Shown here: piece by piece, positions 22,099-31,148 of the stretch
Numbering within the stretch: the stretch's first letter is position 1
How the letters are laid out: every line of letters starts with the position of its first letter
NCBI GenBank assembly: GCA_031265445.1
Contig: JAISCQ010000125.1
Coordinates: 1-35,469, forward strand
Source of the DNA: Bacteroidales bacterium
GTDB lineage: Bacteria > Bacteroidota > Bacteroidia > Bacteroidales > UBA4181
Direction of reading: 5' to 3'
Length of the DNA: 35,469 nucleotides
Translations under genes and position numbers: made by a program
Notes under the pieces: model-generated
Told to the model about the DNA's origin: nothing
The model's database searches: none
What the model saw: the letters and a program-made list of their open reading frames with translations, nothing else

Positions 22099-22757
22099 TC
22101 CGTGGCGAAAATATCACCAAAGCGTTTGGTAATCTACAGGTTCTTAAAGGGATTGATATACAGATACCCAAAGGAAAGGTTGTATCTATTGTGGGAGCGA
22201 GCGGCGCGGGTAAAACAACCCTGTTGCAGATACTCGGAACGCTGAGCCGTCCCGGTTCGGGAAAAGTGTACGTCGATCAAAAGGAAGTGAGCAGTCTGGG
22301 CGAAAAGGAAATATCGCAATTCCGCAACCGCAACATTGGCTTCGTGTTCCAATTCCATCATCTGTTGCCCGAGTTTACCGCACTCGAAAACGTGTGTATC
22401 CCTGCATACATCAACCATGCTTCGAAGGCCAAAGCCGAACAGAAAGCCAGGGAACTGTTAACATTCCTCGGGCTTGCCGACCGTATGACCCATAAACCGG
22501 ATGAACTGTCGGGCGGCGAGCAGCAGCGGGTATCGGTAGCGCGGGCGCTCATCAACGATCCGATGGTGATCTTTGCCGACGAGCCTTCGGGGAACCTCGA
22601 TTCGCATAACAAACAGGAGCTGCACGCCCTGTTTTTTTCTCTGCGCGATACCTTCGGGCAAACATTCGTTATCGTAACCCACGATACTCACCTGGCCGAG
22701 ATGTCGGACATCAAATACGAAATGAACGACGGGAAGATCGTGAAGCGTGAAGGATGA
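22095..22757 (+). CDS. lolD: ABC transporter ATP-binding protein, LolD/MacB-type
   Basis: A 220-residue ATPase of the LolD family, which powers lipoprotein release from the inner membrane with LolC/LolE. Walker A is GASGAGKTT (34-42), the Q-loop [12 protein letters not shown] (86-97), the signature LSGGEQQR (138-145), Walker [10 protein letters not shown] (158-166), the D-loop NLDS and the H-loop THD. The length and the insert [13 protein letters not shown] are typical of LolD. It is translationally coupled to tatA. No LolC/LolE permease lies next to it, so the partner is elsewhere in the genome. A generic MacB-type ATPase cannot be excluded. Confidence 0.82.
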   Translation: MIRGENITKAFGNLQVLKGIDIQIPKGKVVSIVGASGAGKTTLLQILGTLSRPGSGKVYVDQKEVSSLGEKEISQFRNRNIGFVFQFHHLLPEFTALENVCIPAYINHASKAKAEQKARELLTFLGLADRMTHKPDELSGGEQQRVSVARALINDPMVIFADEPSGNLDSHNKQELHALFFSLRDTFGQTFVIVTHDTHLAEMSDIKYEMNDGKIVKREG

Positions 22758-22842
22758 TGCGTGAGAAATCAAAATACGTTCTCCTTTTCTTCATTCCCTG
22801 TTGTTCTTTACTTTTCGTTTTTCACGCTTCATTCTTCACTAA

Positions 22843-23436
22843 ATGAAAGTAGTTATTATCAAATATAACGCCGGTAATATCTTTTCCGTCGATTACGCAT
22901 TGAGGCGATTAGGCATTAGAGCCGAAATCACCGCCCATCATGAAAAAATCCGTCAGGCGGATAAAGTAATCTTTCCCGGAGTGGGAGAGGCGTTCACCAC
23001 CATGCAGTATCTGCAACAACACGGTCTGGACCATGTAATACGCAACCTGCAACAGCCGGTATTGGGCATTTGCATTGGGATGCAACTGATGTGTCGTCGT
23101 TCGGAAGAAGGAAACACGCCATGTTTGGGCATTTTTGACGAAGATGTGATGCGGTTCCGGTCTTCGCCGGGGATCAAAGTACCGCACATGGGGTGGAACA
23201 GCCTGAAAGACATGCATTCGCCACTGTTTGACGGTTTACCCGACAATCCATACGTATATTTCGTACACAGTTATTATGCTGCCGTGGGAACGTACACCAT
23301 TGCCGCAGCATCGCATCCGGAACCTTTCAGCGCCGCCCTGCAGCATGATAACTTTTATGCTTTACAGTTCCATCCCGAGAAAAGCGGCAGGGTAGGAGAA
23401 GATATCCTCAGAAACTTTATGGAGAAGACGCATTAG
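22843..23436 (+). CDS. hisH: Imidazole glycerol phosphate synthase glutaminase subunit
   Basis: A 197-residue class I glutamine amidotransferase that hydrolyses glutamine and passes ammonia to HisF in histidine biosynthesis. The catalytic triad is visible: Cys77 in LGICIGMQL, then His177 and Glu179 in ALQFHPEKSG. Supporting segments are IFPGVGEAF (43-51), VPHMGWNSL (113-121) and YFVHSYY (139-145). The length is normal. No other his gene is in the window: downstream is the convergent putA and upstream is lolD (85-base gap). Confidence 0.95.
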   Translation: MKVVIIKYNAGNIFSVDYALRRLGIRAEITAHHEKIRQADKVIFPGVGEAFTTMQYLQQHGLDHVIRNLQQPVLGICIGMQLMCRRSEEGNTPCLGIFDEDVMRFRSSPGIKVPHMGWNSLKDMHSPLFDGLPDNPYVYFVHSYYAAVGTYTIAAASHPEPFSAALQHDNFYALQFHPEKSGRVGEDILRNFMEKTH

Positions 23437-23519
23437 TGTGAATTTGGTTTCGAGCCGGTCAACCTCACGAGATTTTGAGTGAAACCTCGCAGCTCGACAG
23501 GCTGCCGGCAGCTACAAAC

Positions 23520-26500
23520 CTAAACTGCGGATATGTCCTTCTGTTCCGTAATGCTTCCGTAACGGTGATATTCAAATGTAATGCTCTGTTCCTTCATGTA
23601 ATGGAGTATTTCTATCCGTCCTTCGGCTAATGGTGGCGCTGTGGCGATGTATTTACCCAATTTTGCCGCCTGTAAGCAGATGGCGTCGGATATCTCCGGG
23701 CTGCATGCCCTGATACGCTCGTATTGATCCATATCGTTGATGAACGAGACCTCATCCTGCACTGTAACCGAGAACCCGAGTATTTTCCCGACAAGTTGCT
23801 GCAAAGCCCTGCTTTTCGGATCATTCTCCGCAATGCTTACTATGATGGGCGTGCGGACGATACACGACACCACAACAATCATCAGTATGTCGCACAGCCT
23901 GTCCGGTACCTGCACGCGCAGTGCACAGCTTTCCAGCGGCAGGTAGCGAAACCTGTTTTCCTCGCCGACGATATGGTTCACGTCCCTTTCCTGCGAAAAC
24001 TCTGTCAGCCGGTTTTGCCGATAGCTGCGGATGGCCGATTTGAACCGTATTTTTTCGCTGTCGTCGAGCAATGCGACAAAGTCGGCGAGCGCTGTGTCTG
24101 TTTCGCCGGCTCCGGACAGTTCGGCTTCGTCAATGTCTACGAAACACGATACATAATTGGGCCCGCCCGCCTTGATACCGCCGCCAAATGCCGAAAGTTT
24201 CATCCCGCCGAAAGGTTGGCGGTTGACAATCGCGCCTGTGATGCCGCGGTTGATATAGAGATTCCCTGCCTTGATGCTGTTGCGCCACAATTCCTGTTCG
24301 GCCTCGTCGAGGCTTTGCAGCCCGGAGGTGAGTCCATACTCGGTGGAATTGACATATTCAATGCCCTGTTGCAGATGATCGATACTCACCACGGCCAACA
24401 GCGGACCGAACAGCTCGGTACGGAAGGTGTAGCTCCCCGGACGTACACCCCATTTCACGCAGGGTTTCAGGATATATTTCCTGCTGTCTACAAACTCAGG
24501 CGCTACTAACCACGATTCGCCCGGCTCCAGATGTTCGATGGCGTGCAGCAACTTATCGTTGCGGTTATCCACCATCGGGCCGATGATATTGTTGGGTTCC
24601 CACGCGCTTCCTGTCTGCATGCTAATGACGGCATCCTTTAACTTAGCCGCAAATTCGGGATCGTTGTATACTTCCTTTTCGACTAACAGCAGTGAACAGG
24701 CCGAACATTTCTGCCCGGAGTTGCTGAACGCCGACGACACGATGTTCAGTATTGCATGATCACGGTCGCCGCTGCCTGTGAGGATAATTGCGTTTTTGCC
24801 TCCTGTTTCTGCCGAAAGCGGACATTTTGGATTGTGGTTGAGCAGGTTTAAAGCAGTCTCCGTGCCACCCGTGAGGATGATGTGCCTGATGGCCGGGTGA
24901 GCGGTAAGATAGTTCACCGGTTCGCGACCATCGCTGCATACCACTTGCAATGTTTCTTTCGGGACGCCGGCTGCCCAGAAGCATCTGGCAAATTCCCATG
25001 CAATGGGGAAAGCCACTGTTGCCGGTTTCAGTATCACGGTGTTGCCACCGGCCAATGCCGATGCCACGCCGCCAACGGGTATCGCTAATGGGAAGTTCCA
25101 CGGCGGGATAACCAGGATCACACCTTTGGGCGTACAGCGGATCGTGTTCAATTCGGAAAACCGCTTCATGGTGATCGGATAAAAGCGACAGAAATCGACG
25201 GCTTCGGACACTTCCACATCGCCTTCCATAAAGGTTTTGCCGGTGACGGCAGACATGCAGCCGATAAGGTCGCCACGCGCCGCACAAAGGTTATCGGCCG
25301 CACGGTGCAGTATCCTGTTACGCTCGTCCACGCCGGTTTTCCGCCAGCCGGGAGCATCGGCCTGTGCAATATCCACAATGCGTTTCATCTGTTCGAGGTC
25401 AGACAGGTATGCTTCGCACACACAAATCCCGTCACTCTGGTTGCGGTCCATATACGGACGCTTTTTTCCGTCAAGAATTTCTTCGTTACCCACCTGTATC
25501 GGGATCACGTAAGGCGTATCTGCCGTACTCTTTTTCCAGCGGCGGCGTATTGAGTCGGCCCAGTCGCGGTTCACACGCAGGTCGAAGTTTGTATCGGGTT
25601 CATTGTGGAAAGTATCGAGATCTGTTACCGATTGCAGCGGCAGGTTGCGATTCTGCGTACGCGCAGGCTCCTGCCTGATGCGGTCTTTCATCGTGTAAGC
25701 CTGTAAAAACTGTTCGTACAGGAATTTCCAATGATCGGAATCAACTTTCAGGTTGAATGAATAGCTCAGGAAGTTATCCTTACCGGTATTTTCGTCCAGG
25801 CGGCGCACCAGATACGATACGGCATTCAGAAAATGCCTGTCTTTTACCACGGGCGTGTACAGGATGACTTGTTTGCCAAGCGATTTCATCACACGCGGCA
25901 AGTGGTTGGCCATGCCTTCGAGCATTTCGAAATCGACATATTTCTCAACGCCGTTCTCCCGGCTCAACAGATAAGCATAACCGATGGTAAAGAAGTTGTG
26001 CGAGGCCACGCCAATATGCACGGCCATTGCATTTTCGGGCAACAGGGCACGATCGAGCAGGTGCAGGTAGTTGGCATCCACTTCCACTTTGGTGGACAGG
26101 ACAGGATTTTCCCATCCGCGGAGCGACGATACAATGGTCTCCATCGACAGGTTGGCGCCTTTCACCAGACGCATCTTGATGGGAGCGCCGCCTTCGGTCA
26201 CGCGCTTTCTGGCAAAGTCTAACAACGCAGTCTGGAACAGCCATGCATCAGGCAGATAGGCTTGCACCACGATACCTGCCGTATAATTCCTGAATTGCGG
26301 CAGCGCCATCACCGTAAGAAATACATCCAGCGTCAATTCCGTATCCTTGTATTCCTCCATATCAAGGTTCACGAATTTCGGATGGCTTGCGCCGTGTTCA
26401 TCCACATAAGGATGGTCGATGGACTGCTGGTAGATGGCTGCGATTCGACGACAAAGCTCCTCCTTGCTTTGTGCATAGTTGAGCGGTTGCAACTGGGCAT

Positions 26501-27047
26501 AGATGCCCGATATTTTGATGGAGATATAATTGATTCGCGGATCTTTCAATGCTTCCAGGTAATGGCCATAGCGATGATCGGCTTCAGCGTTGCCGAGAAC
26601 TACCTCGCCGAGCAGGTTTACATTTTGCCCGATATGTTCTTTGTGGCGCGAATTGAGGTGTTTGTCCAATGCAGGGCGTTCTTCCCGGATGATCACCTTT
26701 TCGGTATCCATCCGCAGGCGTTTTTTGAAGACAGGCACCGCAATGCCCGAAAAACGGTAGCCTACGGATGTGAACAGTTTCAACAGGAAAGCGTCCGACT
26801 TGGGGAAGAACTCGGGTATGCCATATCGTTCGATCAGTATTTTCATGCGGCGCGCCAGCTTTTTATTGTCGCGGATCTGTGACGATTCGTCCAGCATCTT
26901 CGACAGTAATACCTTGTCGTTGGGACGCTGCACCAGCACGGCATATTTTTTCTGTTCCTTCAATTCTTCGAGCGTTATTTCCTTTTCGCTCATCACCAGG
27001 AATTTTTTTGCCCAGTCGCGGACATCATTGGTAGTGACCTCTTTCAT
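23520..27047 (-). CDS. putA: Bifunctional proline dehydrogenase / L-glutamate gamma-semialdehyde dehydrogenase
   Basis: A 1175-residue fusion that oxidises proline to glutamate in two steps. The N-terminal PRODH (FAD, TIM-barrel) part spans roughly 80-450 and has MRLVKGANLSMET (292-304) and HIGVASHNFFTIGYA for FAD and substrate. The P5C dehydrogenase part spans roughly 520-990: PPWNFPLAIPVGGVASALA, LTGGTETA, AETGGKNAIIL with Glu747, and NSGQKCSACS with the nucleophile Cys781. About 190 residues follow this domain, consistent with the extra C-terminal domain of longer PutA proteins. There is no N-terminal DNA-binding domain, so it is not a PutA repressor. It is a single-gene unit, convergent with hisH. 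No clear promoter was found in the AT-rich region upstream of 27047. Confidence 0.96.
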   Translation of the reverse strand: MKEVTTNDVRDWAKKFLVMSEKEITLEELKEQKKYAVLVQRPNDKVLLSKMLDESSQIRDNKKLARRMKILIERYGIPEFFPKSDAFLLKLFTSVGYRFSGIAVPVFKKRLRMDTEKVIIREERPALDKHLNSRHKEHIGQNVNLLGEVVLGNAEADHRYGHYLEALKDPRINYISIKISGIYAQLQPLNYAQSKEELCRRIAAIYQQSIDHPYVDEHGASHPKFVNLDMEEYKDTELTLDVFLTVMALPQFRNYTAGIVVQAYLPDAWLFQTALLDFARKRVTEGGAPIKMRLVKGANLSMETIVSSLRGWENPVLSTKVEVDANYLHLLDRALLPENAMAVHIGVASHNFFTIGYAYLLSRENGVEKYVDFEMLEGMANHLPRVMKSLGKQVILYTPVVKDRHFLNAVSYLVRRLDENTGKDNFLSYSFNLKVDSDHWKFLYEQFLQAYTMKDRIRQEPARTQNRNLPLQSVTDLDTFHNEPDTNFDLRVNRDWADSIRRRWKKSTADTPYVIPIQVGNEEILDGKKRPYMDRNQSDGICVCEAYLSDLEQMKRIVDIAQADAPGWRKTGVDERNRILHRAADNLCAARGDLIGCMSAVTGKTFMEGDVEVSEAVDFCRFYPITMKRFSELNTIRCTPKGVILVIPPWNFPLAIPVGGVASALAGGNTVILKPATVAFPIAWEFARCFWAAGVPKETLQVVCSDGREPVNYLTAHPAIRHIILTGGTETALNLLNHNPKCPLSAETGGKNAIILTGSGDRDHAILNIVSSAFSNSGQKCSACSLLLVEKEVYNDPEFAAKLKDAVISMQTGSAWEPNNIIGPMVDNRNDKLLHAIEHLEPGESWLVAPEFVDSRKYILKPCVKWGVRPGSYTFRTELFGPLLAVVSIDHLQQGIEYVNSTEYGLTSGLQSLDEAEQELWRNSIKAGNLYINRGITGAIVNRQPFGGMKLSAFGGGIKAGGPNYVSCFVDIDEAELSGAGETDTALADFVALLDDSEKIRFKSAIRSYRQNRLTEFSQERDVNHIVGEENRFRYLPLESCALRVQVPDRLCDILMIVVVSCIVRTPIIVSIAENDPKSRALQQLVGKILGFSVTVQDEVSFINDMDQYERIRACSPEISDAICLQAAKLGKYIATAPPLAEGRIEILHYMKEQSITFEYHRYGSITEQKDISAV

Positions 27048-27263
27048 TATTATATGGCTTGTTATTTTTTTTTGACCGGCAATATAAAAAAATAGAGGGC
27101 GTCAACAACTGATTTTTGTTAAATTTTTTTGTATTACTGAATATTTGTGCGATTGTGAAGATAAAATAAAAGAATACATAGGAGTTATCAGAAAATAAGC
27201 ATTACATTTTTCATGATTACATTGTCCGAAATTTTCTCAAGGCATCATAGCCCGAAGGTCTTT

Positions 27264-27375
27264 ATTTTCGTAACCGCATGCAAGCGAAGCGCAGCTTGCG
27301 GAAGACGCGTCCTGCCTTTCAGGCAGCGGCCGAGACATCTCCTTTCCGCAGGTCGCGACCTGCGGTTATGAAAAT
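27264..27375. repeat. 112-bp element with 15-bp inverted terminal repeats and internal palindrome
   Basis: ATTTTCGTAACCGCA at 27264-27278 pairs with TGCGGTTATGAAAAT at 27361-27375 (14 of 15). Inside are a hairpin with arms GCAAGC and GCTTGC (about 27280-27299), the short palindrome CTGCCTTTCAGGCAG near 27312, and a perfect 20-bp palindrome at 27346-27365, CCGCAGGTCG with its complement. The form resembles a REPIN or small MITE-like element. No target-site duplication was evident. Confidence 0.5.
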
Positions 27376-27573
27376 CCGGCTTTTCAAGCCGCCGGACTCC
27401 GTTTTTTCGCCACATCAAAAACCTTATTTTCACCTCATTCAAATAACAAAACAACCTCGGTAGCCCGTGTAGAAATCACATCCAATAACCTTATTACCTT
27501 ATTAAAATAAAAACAAAATACAATAATTGATACACGCATTTTGTTTTTACCATGTTCATGTTTGACAGTTGCC

Positions 27574-27646
27574 GATGCCATTACAGAGACGCGATGCCGT
27601 TACAGAGACGCGATGCCGTTACAGAGACGCGATGCATCGCGTCTCT
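27574..27646. repeat. 19-bp tandem repeat ending in GAGACGCGATGC palindrome
   Basis: Three 19-base units, GATGCCRTTACAGAGACGC, start at 27574, 27593 and 27612. A fourth start completes a perfect palindrome, GAGACGCGATGC with its complement, at 27624-27645 (24 bp counting the flanking A/T pair). The same palindrome in a longer 28-bp form lies at 34564-34591. The tandem units look like amplified copies of the left half of that palindrome. Confidence 0.75.
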
Positions 27647-27672
27647 ACGCGGTATGGTGGGCGGGTACAGGC

Positions 27673-27983
27673 GGATGTAAGATACGTACCACAGCATGTA
27701 AGATACATATCACTGTGTGTAAGATGCATACCACGGCATGTAAGATGCATACCACGGCATGTAAGATGCGTACCACGGCATGTAAGATGCATACCACGGC
27801 ATGCAAGATGCATACCACGGCGTGTAAGATGCATACCACGGCGTGTAAGATGCATACCACGGCATGTAAGATGCATACCACGGCATGTAAGATGCTTACC
27901 ACGGCATGTAAGATGCATACCACGGCATGTAAGATGCATACCACGGCGTGTAAGATTCGTACCACGGCATGTAAGATGCATCA
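27673..27983. repeat. 21-bp-period tandem array C (14 full units plus a partial)
   Basis: Fourteen full 21-base units and one partial, consensus GCATGTAAGATGCATACCAC plus G, start at 27673. Variation is mostly A/G at the third base of the unit (GCATG or GCGTG) and in ATGCATA/ATGCGTA/ATGCTTA. The first two units are the most diverged. There are no unique spacers, so this is not CRISPR. The repeat core RTGTAA is similar to array A (4611) and the period is the same as arrays A and B. Confidence 0.9.
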
Positions 27984-27994
27984 GGATGCTTCCA

Positions 27995-30382
27995 TCATTC
28001 GCTCTTGAGCGCTTTTACAGGGTTGGCGGTTGCCGCTTTCACCGCCTTCCAGCCGACGGTCAGCAAGGTAAGCGTCACCGTGATGATTCCCGCCAGGGCA
28101 AACATCCGCCAGTCGATATCGATGCGATAGGCATAATCCTGCAACATACCCTCCAGCCAATAAAAGGCCAGCGGGAAAGCGATGAGCATGGCGATGCCCA
28201 CCAGGATGAGAAATTCTTTCGAAAGCATCTCAACGATCGCAGCTACACTGGCGCCAAGCACCTTGCGAATACCGATTTCCTTAGTTTTGGTTTCGGCGGT
28301 GAAGGTAACCAGGCCAAAAAGTCCAAGACACGACACCAGAATGGCGATAAAAGCAAAAATATTGAATAACCGACCAGTACGAATATCGTTTTTGTAAACC
28401 CTGTCAAAATCCTCATCCATGAAACTGTAATCAAAAGGCAGGTCGGGATCATATCCCCTGTACACGTTCTCCACAACCTTCAGCGCATCGATTGCATTGC
28501 CCGGGACTGTTTTCACGTACAAATAACTCGCCCGGGGATTTACCTTGATGAGTAAAGGGCCGATCTTTTCGTGCATATTCGTAAAGTGAAAATCTTCCGT
28601 TACCCCAATGATCGTAGCATTGCTGCCTTCCATGTTGCGGATCTGTTTGCCCACCGGATCGTGCAGGCCCATCTGCGCCGCCGCTTCCCTGTTGATGATA
28701 AAACTGTTATTGTCGGCCGGAGTTCCTGAGAAATTAACGCCTTCGGCAAGCTTGATTCCCATCGTGGGGATGAAATCCCGATCCGTAGCCAGGATGGTAA
28801 ACGTCACCTGACGGTCGCCTTTTCCCTCCCAGTCGCCGCCGGCATTGAACTGCCGGATGTTGTTCAACGGCTGGGATACGATGGTAGCCCCTGCAACAGA
28901 CGCGGATTGCAACACGCGGGTTTTGACATCTTCCATATTTGTTTGCATATTCCGGGTCAGCCCCACGTAAAACACATGTTCTTTGTCATATCCCGGATTT
29001 TTCAGCCTGATAAACTGCATCTGCCGGTTGATGGTGAAGGCCCCGATGATCAGGATGACCGATGCCGCGAACTGCATCACCACCATGCTCTTCCGCACCA
29101 GCGCATGCACTCCTGTACGGCCATGGACAGCTTCACTGACTGTTTTTGGCCGCAAAGACAGCGCAAGAGCCGGGTAAATACCGGCAAACAGCGAAACGGC
29201 AAGGAACGCGAGCCCGAATATTGCCAGCGTCGACAGCGAAAACAGGTGGAATTCAAGCTGCTTGCCCGTGATCCGGTTATATAGCGGGAAGAGAAGATAA
29301 ATCAACAGCGTGGCTACGATCAGCGAGCAAAAGAAGAGCAGAAGCGACTCGTTGAAAAAATGGGCGAAGAGGTTCATTTTACGTGCGCCCAGCACGTTCC
29401 GTACGAAAATCTCCTTATTCCGCCGCGACGAACGCGCCGTTACAAGATTCACGTAGTTGATGCACGCGATCAGCAGCAACAGGGCAACAGCGACGGCAAA
29501 CAGGCGGCAGGCCTGCAATTTTGCACTGGCCGTGCCGTCGAGGTTGTACAGGTTTTCCTTTTCGAGCGGATGCAACAGGTACGTAAGCGCCCACTGGCTG
29601 TGGCGGCTGTGGATACCGGTTATTTTTTGCGCCGCGTTGCCGGCGTCCGCCCCGGGTTGCAGCAGAAAATACGTTTTGTAGTTCAGGTTGCCCCACCACT
29701 CGTTCAGCTGGGGCGTCAGGGCTTCGTAAAAGGCAAAGGAAAAGATGACGTTGTAGCGGTTCGACGAGTTTTCGGGCATATCGGCCATGACCCCCGTAAC
29801 ATGAAACTCGCGCCGCAAATGGTCGACAACGGTCTTGCCCACGGCCTCCCCATTACCGAATAAAACCCCGGCAGCGCTTTCCGACAGCACAACGGAGTTC
29901 CTGTCGGGCAGCACGGCATGGATATTACCTTCCCTGAGATGGAAACTGAAGATGGCGAAAAACGACGGGTCTACCAATGCGCAACGAACATCGCTCAATG
30001 TGTTGTCGCCGTGTTTGATGGTTTCCGTATCCCAGTATTCGAGGATACGGCAGGCATTTTCCACCTCGGGGATTTCGTTTTTGGCCATGCCTGCAATCGG
30101 AGGAGACGATACTTTCCAGTACTCCTGCCTGTCGCCCATATTGAAAGAGGTTACCGACAGGTAAATATCCCTGCTCCTCCTGTGAAACTTATCGAAACTC
30201 ATCTCATCATTCACCCAGAGCAAAATAAGAAGTACTGCTGCCAGGCAAACGGCCATGCCTGCAATGTTGATCCACGAGTACAAGCCGTTACGGCGCAAGT
30301 TGCGGATGGCGATGCGAAAAGAACCCCACCCGAACGGGGCGTGTTTTGCATTTTGCGAATCGGGAAATAATGTATGGTTCAT
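27995..30382 (-). CDS. ABC transporter permease, FtsX/MacB-like
   Basis: A 795-residue permease with two MacB-type halves. The first membrane segment, about residues 35-56 (YSWINIAGMAVCLAAVLLIL), is followed by a MacB periplasmic core domain. Further segments occur around 280-300, 340-365 and 385-410; a second periplasmic domain follows, with SFMDEDFDRVYKNDIRTGRLF before the last membrane group. FtsX-fold helices carry KEIGIRKVLGASVAAI. Such proteins export peptides, lipids or antibiotics with a partner ATPase. The ATPase gene lies 25 bases upstream (30408-31073). The 3' end is 12 bases from the 27673 tandem array, with no terminator seen. Confidence 0.88.
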   Translation of the reverse strand: MNHTLFPDSQNAKHAPFGWGSFRIAIRNLRRNGLYSWINIAGMAVCLAAVLLILLWVNDEMSFDKFHRRSRDIYLSVTSFNMGDRQEYWKVSSPPIAGMAKNEIPEVENACRILEYWDTETIKHGDNTLSDVRCALVDPSFFAIFSFHLREGNIHAVLPDRNSVVLSESAAGVLFGNGEAVGKTVVDHLRREFHVTGVMADMPENSSNRYNVIFSFAFYEALTPQLNEWWGNLNYKTYFLLQPGADAGNAAQKITGIHSRHSQWALTYLLHPLEKENLYNLDGTASAKLQACRLFAVAVALLLLIACINYVNLVTARSSRRNKEIFVRNVLGARKMNLFAHFFNESLLLFFCSLIVATLLIYLLFPLYNRITGKQLEFHLFSLSTLAIFGLAFLAVSLFAGIYPALALSLRPKTVSEAVHGRTGVHALVRKSMVVMQFAASVILIIGAFTINRQMQFIRLKNPGYDKEHVFYVGLTRNMQTNMEDVKTRVLQSASVAGATIVSQPLNNIRQFNAGGDWEGKGDRQVTFTILATDRDFIPTMGIKLAEGVNFSGTPADNNSFIINREAAAQMGLHDPVGKQIRNMEGSNATIIGVTEDFHFTNMHEKIGPLLIKVNPRASYLYVKTVPGNAIDALKVVENVYRGYDPDLPFDYSFMDEDFDRVYKNDIRTGRLFNIFAFIAILVSCLGLFGLVTFTAETKTKEIGIRKVLGASVAAIVEMLSKEFLILVGIAMLIAFPLAFYWLEGMLQDYAYRIDIDWRMFALAGIITVTLTLLTVGWKAVKAATANPVKALKSE

Positions 30383-30407
30383 CAGGATGTTTTTTTAATG
30401 ACATGCA

Positions 30408-31073
30408 TCACGAAACAATCATCCCGTCCAGCAAATGGACGATCCGGTTCCCGTAAGCCGCATTCTTCTCGGAATGTGTCACCTGTATGACGGTCACGCC
30501 CTCCTCCTTATTCAATGTTGTGAATACCTGCATGATTTCCTCGCCCTGTTTCGAATTGAGGTTTCCCGTAGGTTCGTCGGCCAGCAGCAGCTTGGGCCTG
30601 GTGATGAGCGCGCGCGCAATGCCCACTAACTGTTGCTGCCCGCCCGACAGTTGCGCCGGGAACAGGTCTTTCTTGCCTACGATATTGAAACGGTCGAGCA
30701 TATCGGCCACGGCTGCACGGCGTTCGCTCTGCTTCGTGCCGTGATAAAGCAGCGGCGCCTCGATGTTTTCGGCCACAGTGAGTTCGTCGATCAGGTGGTA
30801 TGCCTGGAAAATGAACCCGATATTGTGCTTGTGAAGCTCGGAGCGCTGCCGTTCCTTGAGCGTCTGCACCGGCTGCTCCATGAAGATGTACTCGCCTTCG
30901 TCGAACGTATCGAGCATGCCCAGCACGTTCAGCAGCGTGCTCTTGCCGGAACCCGAAGGCCCCATGATGGAAACGAATTCGCCCCGGGCGATGCTCAGGT
31001 TGATGTCGCGAAGCAAAAATATCCGTCCTGCAGGACTGCTTACCCATTTGGTGATGTGATGTGTTGTGAACAT
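30408..31073 (-). CDS. ABC transporter ATP-binding protein, MacB/LolD-type, with variant signature
   Basis: A 221-residue ATPase. Walker A is GPSGSGKS (38-45), Walker B LLLADEPTG (162-170), the Q-loop FQAYHLIDELTV (89-100), and the H-loop contains His200. The signature reads LSGGQQQLVGIARAL, with Leu where most relatives have Arg, and the D-loop is NLNS instead of NLDS (Asn173). Both substitutions are familiar in a Bacteroidota subgroup of these ATPases, so loss of function should not be assumed. It should drive the permease encoded 25 bases downstream. Confidence 0.88.
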   Translation of the reverse strand: MFTTHHITKWVSSPAGRIFLLRDINLSIARGEFVSIMGPSGSGKSTLLNVLGMLDTFDEGEYIFMEQPVQTLKERQRSELHKHNIGFIFQAYHLIDELTVAENIEAPLLYHGTKQSERRAAVADMLDRFNIVGKKDLFPAQLSGGQQQLVGIARALITRPKLLLADEPTGNLNSKQGEEIMQVFTTLNKEEGVTVIQVTHSEKNAAYGNRIVHLLDGMIVS

Positions 31074-31148
31074 ATCTATTGTGATTGATTGATTGATGAT
31101 TTTATTCTGTTGACTTGACCGGCTGGCCGATGGAACGCACCATCCCTG

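Larger units (their letters stand above)
27048..27994. other. Repeat-filled intergenic region between putA and the ABC operon
   Basis: A 947-base gap with no gene I support. From left: an AT-rich upstream region of putA (27048-27263); an inverted-repeat-bounded element (27264-27375); an AT-rich spacer; a 19-bp tandem repeat ending in a perfect palindrome (27574-27646); and the long 21-bp array (27673-27983) that stops 12 bases before the stop codon of the downstream permease gene. Open frames of 60 to 266 codons across the arrays on both strands are low-complexity artefacts. Confidence 0.7.

Noticed and set aside
22740..22840. Imperfect inverted repeat between lolD and hisH (GTGAAGCGTGAA with TTCACGCTTCATTCTTCAC)
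   Set aside because: Short AT-rich iterations of GTGAA are frequent in such leaders; no clean hairpin or T-run, so no terminator or element is claimed.
23501..23512. 12-bp palindrome GCTGCCGGCAGC between hisH and putA as a shared terminator
   Set aside because: It has no loop and no T-run on either strand.
27673..27983. CRISPR array
   Set aside because: The units abut with no unique spacers, and no cas gene is present.
27541..28369. Open frames of 120-266 codons on both strands across the 21-bp array, e.g. a plus-strand frame with repeated CKMHTTA and a minus-strand frame with repeated HLTCRGM
   Set aside because: They arise because the 21-bp unit contains no stop in those frames. Composition is pure repeat, several frames are open at once, and one runs into the permease gene antisense.
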